DNA of 64,000 nt from Porphyra umbilicalis. Its lineage: Eukaryota; Rhodophyta; Bangiophyceae; Bangiales; Bangiaceae. The first letter of the stretch is position 1. Every line of letters starts with the position of its first letter. Made by a program: the position numbers and the translations under genes. Of this stretch, positions 11,697-22,047 are shown piece after piece. The stretch lies in the NCBI GenBank assembly GCA_002049455.2, contig KV918871.1, forward strand, positions 124,001 to 188,000, read 5' to 3'. The notes under the pieces are model-generated. The model was not told the origin of the DNA. It saw only the letters and a list, made by a program, of their open reading frames with translations, and did not search any database.

Positions 11697-11949
11697 GAGC
11701 GTCGCCTTTCCTGGCCCGACGCCTCTGGCAACCGCAACGAGTATTGGGTGAACGTCAACCTGCCGCAGGACCCAGTGTGGTGGGAACCCCAGCGCTTGGG
11801 GCCACTGCCGCTGCCTTGGCGGCACTAGCGCTCGGCGACTTTGTCGTGGCCTCTACGACGGCCGCGACCAGAGGCGGCCGCCACTACGGCCGCTGTCCCT
11901 GACCCACCCTGCGACCAGCCCTGCCCCAGTTCCGACTGTGTTCTGCTGA

Positions 11950-12130
11950 AAAAAGACCGTGGACCATCTCCTGCCCAAGTGCCCCCCGCTCTGCCCCTCT
12001 TCCGTTCTTTTTTGCTTTTTCCAACGACCGTGGACCAGACCCTGCTTAAGGACTTGCCCCCCCGCTCTGCCCCTCCTCCGTTCTTTTTGCTTTTTCCATC
12101 AACAGTGGACCAGACCCTGCCTTAGGACTT
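11950..12130. repeat. tandem repeat, about 80-bp unit
   Basis: Two to two and a half direct copies of a unit containing GACCGTGGACCAGACCCTGC and CTCTGCCCCTCCTCCGTTC, each with a TTTTTGCTTTTTCC tract. It lies between the Cys4-motif gene and the Myb-like gene, just before the latter's ATG. Confidence 0.65.
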
Positions 12131-12170
12131 GCCCGAACGACAAGGCCAACCTCATCAAGACGGCCAGCAC

Positions 12171-14422
12171 ATGGCCGGCTTCAACAACTCTGGCGGCCCC
12201 GCTTCTCCCGCCGCGCCAACCCCCCCGCCGACGCGCCTTGTGCATCCACAGAGGACGAGATCACGCCAGTCACCGACCATCCTGCCGCAGCGCCGGCAGT
12301 CTCGACGCCGCACACGCAAACGGCGCAGAACACCTCCCTCCCGGGGGCGCTGGAGGTGCCGGTGAGGCAGCAGACCGAGGAGGATCGCTTGCGCGCCGCG
12401 CTCAACCATCTACGTGGGGAGGCCGCCGCAGCGCGCAGCGCCGCCGCGCGTGGTCAAGCGCGAAACAAGAGCGGCCGCGGCACTCGCGGCGTGTCATGGA
12501 TTGACGCCGAGCGAAACGTGCTCGCGGCCGTCTACAAGGAGGCGACGCTCAACGCTGTGATCGGCGTGGACCAAACCATTGATACTTTTGACGATGACGT
12601 GGCCGACCGCTTCCGCCGCCGTCTGCCGGACCACATGCATCAAGTCGGGCGCCGCCGGGCCCGCTCGACTCCTGCCATTATGAAGGAGCTGCGGTACGGC
12701 ATCTTTCCCGCTGTCCATCGCTTCAAGGACTGCTATCTGGCCGTGCTGAAGCTGAAGATGACGGGCCATCCCTCGCCTGAGCAGCTCGTCAACGCTGCCA
12801 AGGCCAAGTACAATGGCCTCAACCCCTGCGATGGCCTCAACCCCGCTGTCGCGGCCAAGCTATCGTGCCCTCCGCTGAGCAACTGGCGGATCCTCAAGGA
12901 GTTGGATAAGTTCAGCGGCGGTGCGACGATTGCGGCGCTGGGGGTCACGGCGGCCGCCCAAGGCGTCTCGGCGGCCGACCATGCTGATGCGGACCCCCTC
13001 ACGCTTTCTGGAGGTGCGGAAGCTGAAGACCGAGACGAGGTCGACGGCCACTCGCCGCTGTCTTCTACGTTTGCGCGTGGCAAGAGCATGTTTCAAGATC
13101 GGCCTGTTGGCAACAAGGCCGCAAAGGAGGCTCTTCGGGCGGACTTGCATCTGCACCGCGAGGCGGCCTCCAACGCGGCCGCACTAGAGTCCCTGGCCAA
13201 GTCGGCAGTCGAGCGCAACACGTTTGCCTTTTGGTCGAGGCCGGAGGTCGCCAATTCCGCAGATGGCCGCAAGTGGTGGGCCATTGAGATGCGCAAGCGC
13301 CTCAAGACAGCGGAGGACAACGAGAGCGACGACATGACCAATGGCGTGGGCGACTCGTCTTGGCGTGACGACATGAACGTGGACGTGGGCGCGGCCATGG
13401 CGTCAGGCGGCCGACGAGGTGGCGACGGCAGTCGACGGCTTGGCGACGGCGGTCGACGTGTTGGCGACGGCGGTCGCAGCCGTGCACGAGCTGTCATGGA
13501 AGAGGACGATGATGGGCCTGCTTTTTCTGGCCAAGCTCGTGGCCAAGGCCCTGGGGGTGGTGGAGCAAGCCGCCGTGGGGGTGGTGCGCTTCGAGATGTT
13601 GGTCGTCACGTGCAAGGCCGACATCACGGCCGAGGTCGAGCAACCACACGAGGCGGGGGGCGATGCCAGCGCGTCCGCACTGTACGTAACGCGGGTGTCT
13701 CGTCTTTTTCTTTGTCTTCTGCCACGTCGCGTCCCCCTCCGCCCTCGACACCCTACGACGACGAGGACAACGAGGAAGTTTACTTCATGGGCGATGACTA
13801 CTACCACGTGGAGCCGCCGCCACAGACTGCGCCCGTGACGACGCCGACGACGCCGGCACTCGACGCTTCTGCCATGGACCCGCCTGCGCCTTCCACCCCC
13901 ATCGAGGCAGCAGCTGAGGAGGCGGCCGCCATGATTGCGGCCGCGGCGGCCCGTACAGACTCCGACGTCAGCTGTGCGGAGCTGTCGGACGACGCGGACA
14001 ACGACGAGGAGGAGCCAGAACAACCAAGGGCGGGCGGCCGCACGAGTCGCGGCCGTGCCACTACCTCTGCCGTGGCTCAGTGGGCCTGCGCCAGTACTCA
14101 AGGCGGCAGCGACGTCCACTTGGACAGCGACTTTGCTACTGACGCGCTGCTAGACGGGGACTACCAGAGCGGCCGCAATCGCCGCGGCCGCATCGCTACT
14201 ACTGCGGCTCGCCCACCTTTGCCGCCACGCCGTCTTGGTACTGGACGGCGCGCGCGGTCGGCTGCGTCGCTGGCCTATGCCGAAGTGACTTGCTCATCCA
14301 GCTCATCCAGCTCCAGCGAGGACGAGAAGGGGTGCGATGACCAAGAGGATCTTTGCACGGCGGCCGCGCCCCATCGCGGCCGAGCTGTACAGAATGGCCG
14401 CCTTCGACGCGGCCGACTTTGA
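12171..14422 (+). CDS. Myb/SANT-like accessory protein of PIF/Harbinger element
   Basis: Protein of about 750 residues. A Myb/SANT-like DNA-binding segment occupies 12490-12830: a conserved Trp (GVSWIDAERN), a GVDQ turn, an FDDDVADRF helix, an RS-type basic helix and a KFK-like FKDCYLAVLK stretch, ending in AKAKYNGLNP. Downstream, RPVGNKAAKEA at about 13097 matches the motif typical of the NAM-associated C-terminal region found in Harbinger accessory proteins. The tail is acidic and Gly/Arg-rich. The frame containing the Myb segment is open upstream to about 12230. The best start, ATG 12171, is one frame away and the two are separated by a C7 run near 12213-12219, consistent with one missing C. 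It converges on the transposase at 15053-16567. Such proteins help transposase bind element ends. Confidence 0.7.
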
Positions 14423-14436
14423 ATAGCGCACATCGC

Positions 14437-14512
14437 GTCTGTTTTTCTTTCTCCGTTTGTTTCTTCTCTGTACATGCTTTTCTTTCTCCGTTTGTCTTTT
14501 CTCTGTACATGC
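14437..14512. repeat. tandem repeat after the Myb-like gene
   Basis: Two copies of a unit of about 37 bp containing TTTCTTTCTCCGTTTGT and TTCTCTGTACATGCTTT, a few bases after the stop codon. Confidence 0.75.
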
Positions 14513-14694
14513 TTTCCTTGCGTCTGCTGTTGCCTTTCTGTCATCGACTTGCTTTACATCTTAGCCTGTAGATACTGTACAGTCCGAGCTACGTCACCTC
14601 TTTGTCATGCTCTACGAAAGTTGCGCTCACGCGCACCCGAACACACGCAACCGCGGCCTTTTCTGCCAAGTCACACAAAAAGGTGGATCCCGAA

Positions 14695-14798
14695 GCGGAA
14701 ACAACCGCCCGCAATGCTAGGTCCCCAAAGCGGCAACAAACGCACCGCGGAAACAACCGCCCGCAAAGCTAGGTCCCCAAAGCGGCAACAAACGCAAG
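14695..14798. repeat. 52-bp tandem duplication
   Basis: Two copies of 52 bp starting GCGGAAACAACCGCCCGCAA (14695-14746 and 14747-14798), nearly identical. The shorter core ACAAACGCAAGGC recurs twice further on to about 14850. Confidence 0.8.
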
Positions 14799-15052
14799 GC
14801 ATCCACACATCTAAGGCAGCCGAGATGGGGCCAAAACAAACGCAAGGCGGCCCAGATGAGGCCGCAATAAACAACTGAGGGACGAAGGAAGCAGAACTCA
14901 AAAGAGGCACGGCGCCCGGCCATTGTCGCACACTACTGACATGTCCACGAGGCTGGCGTAGCCAGCTGGCGTACATGGCTGCAGAAAGAGAGACACAGTA
15001 TCGAGGGAAAAAAAAACCGCACAGCGGGAAAAAAAAACTTTGCGTACTCTAC

Positions 15053-16567
15053 TCAAACGTATGGCAACAGCAAGCGGCCACGATCAGCAAAGATGTGCTC
15101 GGACAGGTCTTGAAGCAAAGCCCAGTGGGCGCTCGTGTCCTTGGCCTCGCACTCGGCTCCATCGGTGTACCGCAGCGAGCCCACAGGCGCGTCTTGCTCG
15201 GTACTGGCTGCACTACCGCGGCCGAGGTCGGCATCCTCGGTCACTGCCGGTCCCCATACCCCAGGACCGCGTGGCCCGTCGTCGAGATAGAAGGCCGCCT
15301 CACGGTTGGGTGACGCTCGCTGACCACGAGTGGCCTCGTTGCGCGCCCGCTCGCCCGAGGCCACATTGCTTGGCTCGTCCCCGTCCATCTCCTCAACACC
15401 TTCCCGCAGGTCCGCATCGTCCTGCATGCGCCGTTGCGCCAGAAATCCGCCACGCGTGCACTCGATGGCCATGTTGTGCAAGATGGCCACGGACTTGCCG
15501 GTGTCGATCATCCGCGAAACCGTCGTGAAGCGTGCCGGTCGTAATACAATGTTGAAGCGCGATGGCATCACCGCGTACAGGCGCTCAGCGTCCTTGCGCA
15601 CGGCTTCCTGCAGGCGATTGTACACTACGAGCTTGGGAGTGTCTGGTTTGGGATGCGGCATAGCAAACAGGGCATAGCGGGGGTATCCTTGATCGGCCGC
15701 GTAGAAGAGCAAGCGACGGGTCCGGCCGTTCAGTGTGTACTTGATGTTCCGCGGGGGCCACAGACCAGCGTTCACGTCCAACATGAGCGGGGAGGACGCC
15801 AGCACGTTTTTGTCGTTGTAGCTCCCGGGCGCCCCAATGAAAAAGTGCCAGATGTAGGTGTCCTCATCACACACACTCTCAATCACCACAGAGCGCTTAC
15901 CCTTGCGGTCATGGTACTGCCCGGCGAGGGCCTTGGGGCACTTGAGCCACTGCCAATGCGTGCAGTCAATAGAGCCGATGCAGCCCGGCATGCCGCGGGC
16001 CGCGTTGCGGGAAAGGATGTGCTTGAGCTCCTCCTCCGTCGGGCGGCGCAGGTACGTCTGCACCCACTTGTCCACAACGAGCCTGGTCAGACGCCTGGTA
16101 GCCTCGGCGATAGTTGAGCGCGACAGCCGGCAGTACTCATCGGCGCGGTCGTAGGACTCCCCGTAGCCCAGCACGCGGAGCGCGGCCACCAGCTTCTGGA
16201 TCGGGTGCGACTGCAGGCGCCCGGTCGCGTTCACGGATCGCCTCCACCACGGCTCGTCGTGCACCGCCGCGTAGAGACGCATGAAGACCGCTCGCGGCAT
16301 ACGATGCCGCTTCTAAAAATCTTGCTCGCTGTAGACAGGGGGCTCGCCGCCGACCCCAAAGTAGTCACGCATTATTGAGTGCGCTCCCAGATCGAAATCG
16401 CGGTTGCGATTGGGCCGGCGGCCCGGCCGAGAGCCCCCCACCGGCCGCTTGCTCACGCGCCCATGCTGCAGGGCCCTCCGCACCGTCAGGGTGGCTCTGG
16501 CCCCGAGCACCACCGCCAGTTCGAGGTCCGCATCAAACTGAACGTCGTGAAGAATGTTGTCCTCCAT
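15053..16567 (-). CDS. PIF/Harbinger DDE transposase, one in-frame stop
   Basis: Reads from Met at 16567 to the stop at 15053, about 505 codons, interrupted by a single in-frame TAG at 16313-16315 (between SEQDF and KRHRMPRAVF); no frame change is needed. It matches plant-type Harbinger transposases. The N-terminus has GGSRPGRRPNRNRD and DYFGVGG. The DDE core follows: first Asp in IGSIDCTHWQW, second in GAPGSYNDKNVL, Asp again in AADQGYPRYA, the Glu helix in RKDAERLYAV, then RPARF and ILHNM. The C-terminus has HWALLQDLSEHIF, as in intact relatives. All catalytic acids are present, so the stop is recent, an error, or read through. It cuts and pastes the element, together with the Myb-like partner at 12171-14422. 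Terminal repeats were not found. Confidence 0.85.
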
Positions 16568-16599
16568 ACCGCCGCGGCCCGGTGTTGGTGCGCAGGTGA

Positions 16600-17240
16600 C
16601 ACGCGGCCTGGTGTAGTCCGCAGCAAATGCGGGTGGGAAAGATGGTGCTCACGACGGCGGGGAGAGGGGCGGGCACAATGACGACGACAACGATGATGGG
16701 GACGCGGGCAGGCACCGTCGATGGATGCGGCCCAAAGTTGGTCCGCAGGAAACAGGCGGCCCGGTGAAGGTCCGCAGAGAACACGGGTGGGGAAGATGGT
16801 GCGCTCAACCGTGGGGAAGCGGGCGGGCGGGACGACGACGACGATGGGGATGGAACGGGGTGGGACGAGGGTGGGCGGGAGGACGATGGGGAAGCGGGGG
16901 GGCGGGACGTCGATGGATGCGGCGTGGCAGCAATGCGTGTGGTGGCCGCTGCAGGCGGCCCCCCTCCACACCCCCCCCAAAAAGGACACCGGCCAGCTGG
17001 TGGGCCGGCGGCACAGCCAGCCACGCGAGCTCCACCGGCCTCGATGGGGCTTTCATTCAGTGTACCCCCCCAAATCAAACCCGCTGGAACGGGTGTGGCC
17101 AGGTGACGTGGGCTCCTGGCCGCACAGGCCCCCAAAGGGCCACAGTGCAGTGTACCCCCCGGAATCACGCCTGTCCGAAGGGGTGCGGCCAGATCACGTC
17201 CACGACTCGCCTCACTGGCCTCGACAGGCGTGTGTAAGGC
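16600..17240. repeat. degenerate tandem repeats, two families
   Basis: At about 16600-16925 a GTCCGCAG...GGTGGG-AAGATGGTGC unit of roughly 160-180 bp is repeated about twice with divergence, rich in GACGACGACG. At about 17055-17240 two copies of a unit of about 105 bp begin CAGTGTACCCCCC. Both lie upstream of the transposase on its strand. Neither encodes anything recognisable. Confidence 0.55.
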
Positions 17241-19507
17241 AAGCGTGCCTGATTGGGTGATCCCCGCTGGCTCCCTACCACCTCCACGGCTCCTTTTTTC
17301 TTTTTCTGTGGCTGGAGCAGATGAGGATACGTGTCCTTCAAGTGGGCCTTCCAGGGCCGTGCACTGCACCGCCTGCCGTTTCTGATACTCGGCAGGGTCG
17401 CGAAACCTGGGCCCCGGCTCGACAACAGCCTCCGTTGCGGACCACTACGTTTGGCGGCCTCGAAAGCGCCTGCGTCGTCCGGTCCAGCCACGCAATCTCC
17501 GGAACGACTGTCAGAAAATCCCAATGAGCGATCAATCGGCCTGCGAAGGAGACACACGTGGTGACCGCAGCGGTCGTCCGGGGCCCTCGCTAGTCACTGA
17601 CAGCGCTGAGATTCACTCTGATGGTTCGGATCCAGTCGGTAAAATGAAGAATTCGTCCCCATGCAGGCCCTCCATGGGGCAGAGCGCCTCATATTACTGA
17701 ACAGCAACGTACCCCAGAAATTTTTATTCTGGTGGACTTATCGCGCAGTTTTCATTGGATACCCCGCGTTTGTGGACGGTTCTGCATAGCAGGCGTTGCT
17801 GGGTGTGACAGATTCTGCATAGAGCTGCCACGTTAGCCACGTGGCAGTAAATTTTGTGGAATCCGACATTGTTGGCTGTGCTCTAACACACCAGTCGGGC
17901 GACCCACAAATTACCCACAATCGATGCCCACGTCGCAGTTGCCAAAGGTCTCTATTAGTGTCTAACTGTTGGCTGAGGCGAAGTGATATTGCAGCGGCGT
18001 AGTGCTGCCTGTCTTCCTCGTGAGCCACTGCATCCCCCCTCCTCCCCCCTCACCATGTCCCCCCAACCCCGCGACAGCCCCCACATGACCACAACACCGT
18101 CCAGGTCGACGCGAAACATAATCGTCCCGGAAATTGGCCCAGTTGGCTCGTCACAGTCCTGCGTCCTGGTCAACAGCATGGTGCGTGGCTGGGTGGGTGG
18201 AGGGGAAGCGAGGTGAATATAAATAGGAGGGGGGAAGTGGGCACGGCGGGGCGACAGGCGTGGCGAGGGGAGGGGGGGGGTTGAGAGCAGTAAGCATAAA
18301 AGAAGCGCAGAAAGGGAAGATGGGAGAGGCTCCCAACCATCCCCGACCTCTCTCCCAGCTGCAGTCGGCAACGGTCCGAGAAACGGAGATACAGGTGTGG
18401 CCTGCACATATTCTGTGAACTCTTTGTGACCGGACAACGTGCTCTGTGGCGTCGCAGTGGCAGATTCCGATATTCTCAGAGAAGTGCCAGGTTTTTAGAA
18501 ACTTGAGAAACCCTCCGGTTTCTGTCAAATCGTCCCAGACCCACAAAAATCCGATACCTCACATGGTACTGTATGGATTTTATTGAATATGGCACATTGT
18601 GCTCACCAAACTGTCAACAGTTCCCTGGCCTTTAGGTCAGGGTATCTTCCCTGGCCTTTAGGTCAGGGTATCTACCAACATGGTGAAGACCGTTTTTAAT
18701 TTCTTTCAGAGCTAGTGCACGTTGCGGGAGTACTTGTTGAGACCGAAAAACACATCCTTTTCGCTCCCTCTGCAGCCCCTGAAAGTTTCGTCACCGCTTC
18801 TTTGCACTGGGAGCGTTGGTACGCGTGGTCGGGTGCCTCGTACCATGTTGGACACCATGGGGAGGTCTTGATCGCGCGTACGGTTCGCGACAGTGTTCAT
18901 AGCGCAAGAAGCTGGATGGAAAGGGTCGTGAGGCGGGGTGCACGGTCTACGGAGCCCTCCGGTGGTGTGGCACATAGTAATGTCGATGGTACTTTGAGAG
19001 CGGCGGTCTCGGATGTCTCTGAGGGCGTTCATTTGCAGTCGAACGCTTGAAAGCAGGACGTTGCGAGGCGCGCGACGTGACGGGTGAGACCGCGCCAGTG
19101 GGCGCGATGCGTGGGGCTGCGAGACTGGTGGGCGACTGACAAACTGTGGGAGTAGCGGCCGGATGGCTCCTATGTCTGGTGTCCTCGACAAGGTGGCAGG
19201 TCGACATGGGCGGTCTGTATTTACTTTGACCGTGTCCAATAGCTAAGCCAGTTCCGGCCAGGGTATTTGCGCGAACGTGCCTTCAGTACAGTACCAACTG
19301 TTTGTGACGACGGAACAGAGCTCCTGACTGTGCGGGGGCTACTATCTTGTCGTCATCGCGTTGTCAAACTCGCATGCTGGGGTGGCCAGCAAAGCACGCT
19401 CGGGTGGCCTCGGCGGCCGCGCGTGTCCCCCACTACCTCTTCTCGCCGGGCGTGCTCGTGCCCTGCGGCGGCCTTCTCGTGCTTGTTTGGTCTTGCTTAT
19501 CGTCACT
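17241..19507. other. intergenic, no gene; small tandem repeat and TATA-like site
   Basis: Open frames here are short and lack motifs. A 26-bp unit with core CCCTGGCCTTTAGGTCAGGG is repeated exactly twice at 18621-18672. A TATA-like GAATATAAATAGG occurs at about 18214-18227 (plus strand) with no convincing gene behind it. The last 200 bp before 19508 would be the promoter and 5' UTR of the thioredoxin-UBX gene. Confidence 0.4.
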
Positions 19508-21030
19508 ATGGGCGTGGATTACATCCACAACGTGTCCGAGTTTCGTTCGCTGCTGTCGTCGTCGGGGAACAAGCTGGTATGTTTGACGAACAGCGAGACG
19601 GGAGACTGGACTGCTTTTGCTTGGTGGAGAGCAGAGCAACGATCTAACTGTATTTTGTTTCGTCGTCCTCTTTGACCCTGTTCCTGCGGTTGTCTCGCCT
19701 GCTGGTGCTTGTGTCTTTTCCCTGTCAGGTGGTGGTGGACTTCACGGCGACATGGTGCGGCCCGTGCCGTGCCATCGCGCCGGTTTTTGAACGTCTGGCG
19801 ACCACCCACGCAGCGGTGGCGGTGTTTGTCAAGGTCGATGTGGACGACGCGGCGGACGTGGCGCGTGAGTGCAGCGTGTCATCGATGCCGACCTTCCACT
19901 TCTACCGCTCCGGGTCGCTCGTGCACCAGTTCTCGGGCGCCGACCAGGGGCAGCTCAACGCGGCGATTGCGCAGCACGCGCCGTCGGCAGCCTCTGTGTC
20001 CTTTGCGGGCTCGGGCAACCGGCTGGGCTCGTCGGCCGGGGGGCCGCCGACCATCGACTGGGGAGCTCCAAACGTGGCCGCGTCGCTGCCGGCGTCGACT
20101 GGCGTCACCGGCAGCGGGTCTGGAGCGGCCGCCAGTGGCTCGGCGGCGGCGCCATCGGCGGCGAGCGACGATGCGCCAAAGAATGACAAGCGGCTGCGCG
20201 TCAATGAGTCTTTCCTCGCGTCGCTGCTGGAGATGGGCTTCCCGCGGGTGCGGGCAGAAAAGGCGCTCATCTTGACCGGCAACAAGAGCGTTGATGCGGG
20301 GATGGAGTGGGTGTTTGCGCACTCGGACGACGCGGACATTGATGAGCCCCTGCAGATGGTCACGTCTAGCGAGGATGGGGCGCCGGCCAAGCCTACCCTG
20401 ACCGAGGAGGAGGCGCGGGCCAAGGGCCGCGCCCTGGTCGTCGCCGCCCGCGCCAAACGGGAAGCCATTGAGAAGGCCGAGTCGGTGGAGCGGGAGAAGA
20501 GCCGCATCTCGTCGGGCAAGGCCATGAGCAAGACCCGCGAGGAGCTGGACGCTCTCCAACGCAAGCGCGACGCGGAGGCGCGCAAGAAGGAGAAGGCCGA
20601 CGCGGCGGCGGCCAAGGCCCGCATCCGCGCGCTGCTGGCAGCCGACAAGGCCGAGCGGGAGGCCAAGGCCAACCCCGCGGCGGCGGCCGCGGCTGCTGCC
20701 GCCGCCCATGCCGAAGCGTCCAAGGTAGCGGAGCAGCGCGCCGCGGCGGCGGCTGCGGCGCGGCCCGCACCCGGCCCAGCGCCGACCGAGGGGGTGGTGC
20801 AGCTGCGCCTGCCTGGCGGTGAGCGCCTGACGTCGACGTTTGGGGCAAAGACGCCGCTGCGGGCGGTGGCCACGTACGTGGCGGACCAAAAGCCAGAGCT
20901 GGCTGGTGCCTTTGCACTGCAGCAGCTGGTACCACCACGGCACGTGTATTCAGAGGCGGACCTCGACGGAACGACGTGCGAGGTGGCGGGGCTGCTCCCG
21001 CGCGGGGCACTCATGGTCGTCCGCCGCTGA
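19508..21030 (+). CDS. Thioredoxin-UBA-UBX domain protein
   Basis: Two exons, 19508-19576 and 19729-21030, joined in phase across a 152-bp intron (GTATGT...TGTCAG), give 456 residues. Exon 1 encodes the start of the thioredoxin fold (MGVDYIHNVSEFRSLL). Exon 2 begins VVVDFTATWCGPC, with the redox CGPC at about residues 33-36 and the cis-Pro in SSMPTFHFY. A Gly/Ser/Ala linker follows. Next is a UBA domain at about residues 182-225 (SFLASLLEMGFPRVRAEKAL), then a charged Lys/Arg/Glu/Ala coiled-coil-like stretch, and a UBX domain at about 378-456 (GVVQLRLPGGERLTSTF to the C-terminus). UBA binds ubiquitin and UBX binds p97/Cdc48, so a cytosolic or nuclear role as a redox-capable p97 adaptor is inferred. 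UBXD7-type adaptors have a redox-inactive thioredoxin-like UAS domain between UBA and UBX; here an active-site thioredoxin is N-terminal. Confidence 0.9.
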
Positions 21031-21375
21031 GTGGAAGGGGCAGGCCTGGCTGGTTGGTGTGTGTTGAGGGTTGGGCGTCCTGGCAAGTGGTGGATGTTTG
21101 CCTTGTATGTTGTTATTGGCCCACAGGAGAATGTTTGTTCTTGTGTATTTTGTCTGTCCTGTGTGTCCGTGATGGATGTATCTGCCGTTTTTGCGCCGTC
21201 TCTTTACCTTGCCCAAGGGCTGGGTTGATGGGCATTTGCGGTTTGCTCAGCAGCTCTGTGCCCCTCGACTGTGCTCGCTTCGCCCCTGGAGACTCCTCTC
21301 GGCAGCGCGTTGGACCACAGGGACAGCCCGTCCACGACTTGCGCCTCCCACCGCCACGCGTGTTTGACGACTAGT

Positions 21376-21651
21376 GTCTATTCTACCAAGTGCATCATTT
21401 GATGCACTTTTTTGGCACCATTTTTCTCGTGCTTCCTGGCCTCGCACCCTTCTATTGGCAACAGAAACGGACTCAGAGAGATCGTGTCACTCTTGGGGGA
21501 ACTCGGAGCCATTGTGCCACGGATACAAACGGGAGGTGCTCCAGACGCCAGAAAAAGGGGGGTCGAACCGTCGTTGTCAGGCCCTGTGAGAGGGTGCATC
21601 ATTTGATGCACCACCGGGCACCTTTTGATGCCATTTTGCGGTAGAATAGAC
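21376..21651. mobile_element. 276-bp TIR element with two internal palindromes
   Basis: GTCTATTCTACC at 21376-21387 is the exact reverse complement of the end at 21640-21651. Near each end lies the same palindrome, TGCATCATTTGATGCA. The internal 200 bp has no gene. It sits about 350 bp beyond the stop of the Trx-UBX gene, so it may affect that gene's 3' end. No target duplication was visible. Confidence 0.55.
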
Positions 21652-21658
21652 CAGGCCC

Positions 21659-22047
21659 CACCAAGGGTATCATATTTGGCCACGAGTACGATATTCGGCT
21701 CTGATCCAGCCACTGAGTATTTGCTGACCGTGCAAAGGACTTTCAACCGTTCGAGTATGAGTATCTCCAAAACTGACAGAGCGAGTATCAAGGGTATATA
21801 CCCGCGACATTATGGGCTGTCGGTATCCAATTTTTATATTCGCGCGGGTATGCGTATACCTTTCGCTGGAACTAAATTTCAGATCCTGCAGTTAGCTGTT
21901 GATTTCGGGACGTATTTTTTAGATTTCGTGATGTACTTATTTGTCAGGCGGCTCACGTGGTGACGGCGCCGCACTGCGGGACGCTGTCAAGGGTATCGGC
22001 TTCTGTAGAATTGAGAATACGAGTAGTACTCTCGGATACCCTTGGTG
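21659..22047. mobile_element. TIR element rich in GAGTAT/GGGTAT motifs
   Basis: CACCAAGGGTATC at 21659-21671 is exactly inverted as GATACCCTTGGTG at 22035-22047. Inside, and for about 130 bp beyond the right end, the short motifs GAGTAT, GGGTAT and their complements occur at unusually high density. A further GATACCCTTG at about 22160 suggests a second, nested or extended end. The 7 bp between this element and the one at 21376-21651 means the two are almost back to back. Confidence 0.5.
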
